Assembly: GCA_045579085.1 (NCBI GenBank)
Contig: JAZNLO010000030.1
Coordinates: 1 to 64,000, forward strand
DNA from: RGIG2206 sp045579085
GTDB lineage: Bacteria > Bacillota > Clostridia > Oscillospirales > Acutalibacteraceae
Length of the DNA: 64,000 bases
Reading direction: 5' to 3'
Shown piece after piece: positions 59,061-64,000 of the stretch. The notes beneath the pieces were generated by a model that was given only the letters and a program-made list of their open reading frames with translations, did not search any database and was not told the DNA's origin. Both the position numbers and the translations under genes were made by a program. Within the stretch, counting starts at the first letter, position 1; every line of letters begins with the position of its first letter.

Positions 59061-60209
59061 ATGAAGCTTCGTAATTTGTTAAAAAAGCAGCCTGCCTTTA
59101 GCGCAGGGATACAAACTGCCCCTAAAGAAAAAAGCGTTACGGGACTCATGAGCCGCTACGTGCCTCTCATGCCGCCCGATGCAAGACTTATGGCTGCTAT
59201 GCGCCAAGCAATACCGCTGCTTGACGCAGCCATAGACAAAATCGTGCGCCTTGTCGGCGAATTCGAGGTAACCTGTACCGATAAAGCAACCGAAAGAGAG
59301 CTTGAGTCTTTTTTGCGCAAGGTTAAGGTGGGCGCCTCGTCTGAGGGCATAGGCAGTTTTGTTGCTGCATACCTTGACCAGATGCTTATGTACGGCACCG
59401 CAGTGGGTGAGATGGTATTGTCTAATGACGGCAAGGATATCTCAGCGCTGTATAATGCGCCTCTTGATAACCTTGAGCTTAAAGCTAACGATACTCCGTT
59501 TGACGTAACGGTGTGCATAAGAAATCACGGCAAGAGCGTTGCGGCACCGTATCAGAGGCTGATACTTCACACTGCGCTTAAGGCAGAGCCTGGCAAGGTA
59601 ACGGGAAACTCGATTATGAGAGGCTTGCCCTTTGTATCGAATATCCTGATGAAGATATACGATTGCATCGGCGCCAATTTTGAGCGAGTGGGAAATCTGC
59701 GTTACGCAGTTACATATAAACCCGATGCAGACGGCACTGATAGGTTTAATGCAAGTCAAAGAGCGGCACAGATAGCAGAGCAGTGGTCATCGGCGATGAA
59801 AAGCGACGAAGTGCGAGATTTTGTTGCTGTGGGCAACGTTGAGATTAAGGCAATAGGTGCCGACAGCCAGATGCTGTCAACAGAGGTGCCTGTGCGCCAG
59901 ATGCTCGAGCAGATAGTCGCAAAAACAGGCTTACCGCCTTTTTTGTTGGGGCTCAGCTGGTCGTCTACCGAGAGAATGTCATCTCAGCAAGCAGACCTGT
60001 TCACAAGTGAGCTTGAATACTACAGAAGTCTGCTCACACCGATGATTGCACGTATATGCGATATGTGGCTGCGTCTGCACGGCTACGGCGTGGGCTTTGA
60101 GATTGTGTGGCAGCCGATAAACCTGCAAGACGAAATCTCGATGGCACAGGCAAGACTTTACAGAGCGCAGGCAATGCAAATAGAAGCATCACTGAAAGGG
60201 GAAGAATAA
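59061..60209 (+). CDS. Phage portal protein
   Basis: 382 residues. The dodecameric ring through which DNA enters the head. Portal-like features: KIVRLVGEFEVTC, YGTAVGEMVL, LPFVSNILMKIYDCIGANFERVGN, and GLPPFLLGLSWSSTERMSSQQADLF near the C-terminus. ATG follows GGAGAATGGAGAAAGAAA. Between terL and the protease, as expected. Confidence 0.9.
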   Translation: MKLRNLLKKQPAFSAGIQTAPKEKSVTGLMSRYVPLMPPDARLMAAMRQAIPLLDAAIDKIVRLVGEFEVTCTDKATERELESFLRKVKVGASSEGIGSFVAAYLDQMLMYGTAVGEMVLSNDGKDISALYNAPLDNLELKANDTPFDVTVCIRNHGKSVAAPYQRLILHTALKAEPGKVTGNSIMRGLPFVSNILMKIYDCIGANFERVGNLRYAVTYKPDADGTDRFNASQRAAQIAEQWSSAMKSDEVRDFVAVGNVEIKAIGADSQMLSTEVPVRQMLEQIVAKTGLPPFLLGLSWSSTERMSSQQADLFTSELEYYRSLLTPMIARICDMWLRLHGYGVGFEIVWQPINLQDEISMAQARLYRAQAMQIEASLKGEE

Positions 60210-61187
60210 ATGGCAGATAAAACAGTTGAAACGGTTTCAGTACCTACTGAAGAAGAGCTTTCATTAATAAATAAGCTTTCTCGCAGAAAATTAAAGCCGG
60301 AGGAAGTTTTTGTCTTTTCTGTGGTGCTGTGCGACAACGAGGTTGACAGGGATAATGAGCGATTTTCGATAGAAGCTTTAAAAACCCTGAGCAGTCTTTA
60401 CATCGGTAAGACGGGCATATTTGACCATTCTATGCACGGTCGTGACCAGTGCGCCAGAATTTTTGAATGTGAGGTTACAGCCGATGAAAACATCATCACT
60501 TCGGCGGGCGAAACCTATCATTGCCTTAAGGCAAAGGCGTATATGCCGCGAACCGAAACTAATCGTGACCTTATGCTTGAGATAGATGCAGGCATCAAAA
60601 AAGAGGTAAGCGTAGGCTGTGCTACAGCGGGCAGAACCTGCTCTGTGTGCGGCACTGACTTAACCCGAAGCCATTGTGGACACAGATTGGGCAGATACTA
60701 TACAAAGGGCGGCAAAAAGGTGAAATGTCACGCAATTTTGAGCAACGCAACAGATGCGTATGAGTGGTCATTTGTGGCAGTGCCTGCGCAGCGCAAAGCC
60801 GGGGTAACGAAAGCATTTGCGCTTGGTGCGGTAAACGACATAGACTCAATCATAAAGTCGCTCTCATCGGGCAGTGACATCACAGTTTCTGCAACCGATT
60901 CACAGGAAATAATCAAGCTGCTCAGCAGCCTGCGTGAGAGCGCCGAAGACGGCGCGGCATACCGTGACGAGCTTAGAAAGGAAGCAATGCGACTCACCCT
61001 TTTAAGTCAGCCCGAGCTCGATGGCGAAACAGCCGAGAGCATCGTAGGCTCTATGGACACACAAAGCCTTAAAAAGTTTAACGAGGCTTGCACAAAGAGC
61101 CTTTCAAGTCAGCTTCCGATTTGTCCGCAGCTTTTAGTAAAGACAGAAAAGTCCGAAGAAAAAGAAGTTAAAAACTATCTTATTTAA
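60210..61187 (+). CDS. Phage prohead protease/scaffold-like protein
   Basis: 325 residues, directly after portal with no gap and before the capsid gene. The N-terminal part (about 28-200) has FDHSMHG, EVSVGCAT and YEWSFVAVPAQRKAGV, typical of capsid maturation proteases; the C-terminal 100 residues are helical and scaffold-like (LLSSLRESAEDGAAYRDELRKEA). An inserted Cys/His motif (C144-x2-C147-x8-C156-x-H158, plus C173-H174) looks like a zinc knuckle. The catalytic triad cannot be fixed from sequence alone. Confidence 0.8.
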   Translation: MADKTVETVSVPTEEELSLINKLSRRKLKPEEVFVFSVVLCDNEVDRDNERFSIEALKTLSSLYIGKTGIFDHSMHGRDQCARIFECEVTADENIITSAGETYHCLKAKAYMPRTETNRDLMLEIDAGIKKEVSVGCATAGRTCSVCGTDLTRSHCGHRLGRYYTKGGKKVKCHAILSNATDAYEWSFVAVPAQRKAGVTKAFALGAVNDIDSIIKSLSSGSDITVSATDSQEIIKLLSSLRESAEDGAAYRDELRKEAMRLTLLSQPELDGETAESIVGSMDTQSLKKFNEACTKSLSSQLPICPQLLVKTEKSEEKEVKNYLI

Positions 61188-61204
61188 TTTATGGAGGAAA
61201 CAAA

Positions 61205-62215
61205 ATGTCATTCGATAATATCAGAATAGAAAAAGGAATGTATTCAGTACCCGGTAAGACCTTCACACAAGTGCTTGAGGAGATGGACCCCTCAAGAAAC
61301 TACATAGGCACCGAGTATGAGGGCCTCGACGCTTTCCAGCGTCAGCTCAAGCGCTTTGATATCAAGGTCGCAGGCGCAAACTCTGATATGCTTCAGAAGT
61401 TTTACTCAACCAACGATTCAAGCGCACTTTTCCCTGAGTACGTATCACGTGCTATCAAGACAGGTATCGAGGAAACCAACCTGTTGCCTAACGTGATTGC
61501 ATCCACCACACGTATCAATGGTATGGACTATCGTTCGGTAGTATCTAACCCCTCAGATGACGATAAGTCATTGAAGCAGGTTGCAGAGGGCACAGCGATT
61601 CCTACCACCAGCGTAACAACTAAGGAAAATCTTGTTACTCTTACAAAGAGAGGCAGAATGTTGGTTGCATCTTATGAGTCACTTAAGTTCCAGCGCTTAG
61701 ACCTCTTTACAGTAATGCTCCGTCAGATAGGAGCCTATATTGCAAAGCAGCAGTTTGCCGATGCAATGAACACCGTTGTTAACGGCGACGGCAACGATAA
61801 CGCAGCAGCAGTTGTAAAGACGGCATCAGCAGGCACTTTGACCTATGATGACCTGCTCAGCTTGTGGGATGCGCTTGACCCGTACGAGATGAACACCATC
61901 ATCGCATCACCCGATATGATGCTTAAGATGCTTGCAGTTAATGAGTTCAAGAATCCTCAGACAGGAATCAACTTCCAGGGAACAGGCAAGCTCAACAATC
62001 CTCTCGGAGCAAACTTCATCAAGTCTGATGCGCTCGCACAGGGCACAATCATCGGCCTTGATAAGCGCTTTGCACTTGAGATGGTTATAGCAAGCGACGT
62101 ATCGGTTGAATACGATAAGCTTATCGACCAGCAGCTTGAGAGAGCAGCAATTAGCTGCACCGCAGGCTTCTCAAAGATATTTGATGACGCATCAAAGGTG
62201 CTTAAGCTTGCGTAA
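61205..62215 (+). CDS. Phage major capsid protein
   Basis: 336 residues, HK97-fold type by position and pattern: an N-terminal arm (IRIEKGMYSVPGKTFTQVLEEMDPS), the SALFPEYVSRAIKTGI segment common in siphophage capsids, a P-domain/A-domain region with LIASPDMM-like (IIASPDMMLKML) and ALEMVIASDVSVEYDKLIDQQLERAAI at the end. GGAGGAAACAAA ribosome site, the best in the module, fitting high expression. Confidence 0.9.
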   Translation: MSFDNIRIEKGMYSVPGKTFTQVLEEMDPSRNYIGTEYEGLDAFQRQLKRFDIKVAGANSDMLQKFYSTNDSSALFPEYVSRAIKTGIEETNLLPNVIASTTRINGMDYRSVVSNPSDDDKSLKQVAEGTAIPTTSVTTKENLVTLTKRGRMLVASYESLKFQRLDLFTVMLRQIGAYIAKQQFADAMNTVVNGDGNDNAAAVVKTASAGTLTYDDLLSLWDALDPYEMNTIIASPDMMLKMLAVNEFKNPQTGINFQGTGKLNNPLGANFIKSDALAQGTIIGLDKRFALEMVIASDVSVEYDKLIDQQLERAAISCTAGFSKIFDDASKVLKLA

Positions 62216-62273
62216 ACAAATGCCTTTATAAGAGGGGAGCCAGTCTCCCCTTTATTTATACGGAGGTGTAAAA

Positions 62274-62633
62274 ATGATAGAGTTTGAAAAGGTTTTAGGC
62301 GCATTTTCGTTGCTTGCGGATATAGACGAAGCCACCGCCAGAAAGAACGAGCCGCTTGTCAAGCTGGCAATAATGGAGATAAGCGTTAGGCTTAAGGACT
62401 CAGCCTGTGATATAAAAAATCACGACCGCATATGCCACGCTTGTGCCGCCGCCGCTTACTATAAGTACACTGTGGTCACATCTGCAAATGAGCACGATTT
62501 TACAGTGGGCGATATAAAGTTCTCGGCAAAGGCAGCCGCAAATTTGACTCTGGCAAAGCAGCTTCGCGACGATGCAGTAGGCTCGATTGCAGACTTGCTT
62601 GAGCCGTCAGATTTTGCGTTTGTGCAGGTGTAG
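62274..62633 (+). CDS. Phage head-tail connector-like protein
   Basis: 119 residues, helical with many Ala (ICHACAAAAYYKYTVV). Position after the capsid gene and size fit a gp6/gp15-like head-tail adaptor; no sequence motif proves it. CGGAGGTGTAAAA ribosome site. Confidence 0.6.
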   Translation: MIEFEKVLGAFSLLADIDEATARKNEPLVKLAIMEISVRLKDSACDIKNHDRICHACAAAAYYKYTVVTSANEHDFTVGDIKFSAKAAANLTLAKQLRDDAVGSIADLLEPSDFAFVQV

Positions 62634-62636
62634 AGA

Positions 62637-62969
62637 ATGAAGATAACCGAACAAATTAAACAGCTGATTGATAAATACGGTTTAAACGGCAGAGCGTTCA
62701 ATCTTGATAAAGAGGTTGAGGTTAAGTGCTTTGTTCAGCCGATGAGATACAAGAATAAGATATATCTCGACAGCCAGTATACAAAGCTCGGCATAATAGA
62801 CGAAACCTGTTTTTTGTACATAGGTCCGCCTGAGGCTGAGCTCTGCGAGGGCACAAGTAAGGCTCTTGTACTTACGGACGGCAGAAATTTCACGTGCTCT
62901 AAGGTTGAAACTATTTATTACGGCAGTGAGCCTGTATACAAATGGGCAATTTTAAGACTAAGGCGGTAA
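62637..62969 (+). CDS. Phage neck protein, unknown
   Basis: 110 residues of mixed alpha/beta (KITEQIKQLIDKYGLNGRAF, then beta strands). Position suggests a head-closure (stopper) protein. No recognised motif. Weak ribosome site; it starts 3 bp after the previous stop. Confidence 0.6.
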   Translation: MKITEQIKQLIDKYGLNGRAFNLDKEVEVKCFVQPMRYKNKIYLDSQYTKLGIIDETCFLYIGPPEAELCEGTSKALVLTDGRNFTCSKVETIYYGSEPVYKWAILRLRR

Positions 62970-62973
62970 AACG

Positions 62974-63417
62974 ATGGCAACTTTTTATCCTGCAATAACC
63001 GAAAAGGTAACCAAAATAATAGAAATGCTCCGAGAAGAAATCAATGAGCAGAACGTGTATGAGGTATATGACGAGTTCGCCGACAGAGAGGCGCAAAACC
63101 CGATATATGTTCCAACGGCAACCGTAGGAATAAAGAAGCTTGAGTCTGAGAACAAGTGGTTTATGGATTATCTCGGAATAGCCGACGGCAAAAGGGTGTT
63201 CGGGAAATATGTAACCGTAACCTATGGCATAACGATACATTCGCCCACCTCGATGGGCGGTGGCGCATGCAGAAAATTCCTGTGTCACATAAGGGATGTA
63301 TTCTACAAAGACCGTAGCTTTATCTCGGCAAGCATAGAGTCAGGCGAGATAAAATATGACAGCCTGAGAAGATGCTTGTATATGCCTGTGTATATACAGG
63401 TTAAGTATACGATATAA
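62974..63417 (+). CDS. Phage tail-terminator-like protein, unknown
   Basis: 147 residues. N-terminal helix ITEKVTKIIEMLREEI then strands (VPTATVGIKKL, YVTVTYGITIHSP, YMPVYIQVKYTI). Size, order and fold pattern fit a tail-completion protein, by inference. Confidence 0.6.
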   Translation: MATFYPAITEKVTKIIEMLREEINEQNVYEVYDEFADREAQNPIYVPTATVGIKKLESENKWFMDYLGIADGKRVFGKYVTVTYGITIHSPTSMGGGACRKFLCHIRDVFYKDRSFISASIESGEIKYDSLRRCLYMPVYIQVKYTI

Positions 63418-63430
63418 GGAGTGCAACAAC

Positions 63431-63769
63431 GTGTTTTATCAGTCTGAAGAAATAAATGTAACGGTATTTATAAACGGCGAAATGGTGCCTGCCGTTACAC
63501 AGGTAGATATAGACCTTGAGCACGCAATAGTGGACTCACAGGTGGATAGGACTAAAAAGAAATATCTGGTTACAATTACACGTTATTTACCCGTTGGAGT
63601 TGAAGTAAACAATCTTTATACGATGAGAGGCTTCAACGTAACAGTTAATGATTCGTGGCTCAGCTTTGCGCTGTTTGAGTGCGAGTGGACCAATATCAAA
63701 CGGCACATCACAGCAGATGGCGTAGTTGAAACGTCAACCTTGTTAGCCGCAAGCTTTCAAGCAAATTAA
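63431..63769 (+). CDS. Small phage protein, possibly tail-tube-like
   Basis: 112 residues, beta-rich (EINVTVFINGEMVPAVTQVDIDLE ... VVETSTLLAASFQAN), GTG start 63431 after AAGGAG. A tail-tube role is suggested only by order; it is short for one. Last gene before a terminator. Confidence 0.55.
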   Translation: MFYQSEEINVTVFINGEMVPAVTQVDIDLEHAIVDSQVDRTKKKYLVTITRYLPVGVEVNNLYTMRGFNVTVNDSWLSFALFECEWTNIKRHITADGVVETSTLLAASFQAN

Positions 63770-63797
63770 CGGTAATCGGGCATTTATAATAACCTTT

Positions 63798-63836
63798 AAA
63801 GCGAGGGTGTCTTCTTAGGAGGACGCCCTCGCTTTT
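63798..63836 (+). terminator. Terminator after the phage head module
   Basis: AAAGCGAGGGTGTC / GACGCCCTCGCTTT and a T run, ending the head-module transcript. Confidence 0.85.
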
Positions 63837-63989
63837 GTGCTGTTTTGTTCTGTTTCGCTTTTATGCGTTGCTTTTTTGCCATAAAAAACAAAAACAAACA
63901 AATACCCCCACCATAACTGTGACATAAATCGCCCATAGTACAAGCTATAATTTAATTTACTGATAATTATGTGTTACGGCGGTGATTGA

Positions 63990-64000
63990 ATGACTGAGAA
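63990..64000 (+). CDS. Possible start of a further gene, cut by the window
   Basis: ATG at 63990 with GGCGGTGA a few bases upstream; only three codons are visible, so nothing can be said about its product. The stretch before it (63837-63989) holds no other feature I can support. Confidence 0.25.

Noticed and set aside
62274..63769. Firm names for the four small phage genes
   Set aside because: Only gene order and rough fold support adaptor, stopper, terminator and tube roles; no diagnostic motif is visible.

Overview
The window is a chromosomal segment of an anaerobic, low-to-mid GC Gram-positive bacterium of the class Clostridia, most likely in the gut Oscillospiraceae/Ruminococcaceae group. 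This is inferred from gene content (SepF, DivIVA-like, YlmH, RicA, DUF1292, DUF4364, DUF5662, split transketolase, flavodiiron protein, MetY, type III pantothenate kinase, ECF-type S components), the frequent near-consensus TTGACA-N17-TATAAT promoters, and AGGAGG-type ribosome sites. No species can be named from sequence alone.

Layout. 1-3353: end of the str operon, with fusA (5' truncated by the window, with an odd six-residue insertion) and tuf. 3481-4112: a DUF1292 gene and a strong 6S RNA candidate. 4128-4863: a DUF4364 gene divergent from tRNA-Thr(GGT). 5001-21315: one long head-to-tail block, HAD phosphatase - miaB - ricA-like - mutS - mutL - miaA - HlyD-like - yggS - sepF - ylmH - divIVA-like - ileS - lspA - rluD. 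It has tiny gaps or overlaps and no internal terminator that I can see. It joins tRNA modification, mismatch repair, cell division and lipoprotein processing. 21397-24456: split transketolase and cca. 24453-28880: DUF5662, an NAD synthase whose glutaminase domain lacks its nucleophile cysteine, DUF2752, a YaiI/YqxD protein and an SDR.

29043-33783 is a complete branched-chain amino-acid ABC transporter operon (livKHMGF). 33858-38665 holds scattered single genes: a PTS-IIC-like membrane protein, a TPP-riboswitch-controlled thiT, an orphan galT, a lipoprotein and a DtxR/MntR regulator. 38747-42974: sbcCD and DUF896. 43036-47329: a PutP-type symporter, and a TetR gene divergent from a four-domain flavodiiron protein. 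47458-49689: metY and metA (acetyl type), together making homocysteine from homoserine. 49755-53599: a lipoprotein and argG-argH, preceded by helically phased direct repeats.

53845-54192 holds tRNA-Ser(CGA) and, upstream of it, a broken partial copy of the same tRNA interrupted by about 111 bp of hairpin-rich sequence. This is the most unusual non-coding structure in the window. 54245-57101: an ECF S component (possibly for pantothenate), coaX and an NSS-family transporter. 57291 to the end: the head-morphogenesis module of a tailed-phage-like element (terS, terL, portal, protease, capsid and four small neck/tail genes). It directly abuts host DNA, with no integrase or lysogeny genes on its left side; tail genes, if present, lie beyond the window.

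No CRISPR array, insertion sequence or rRNA gene was seen.
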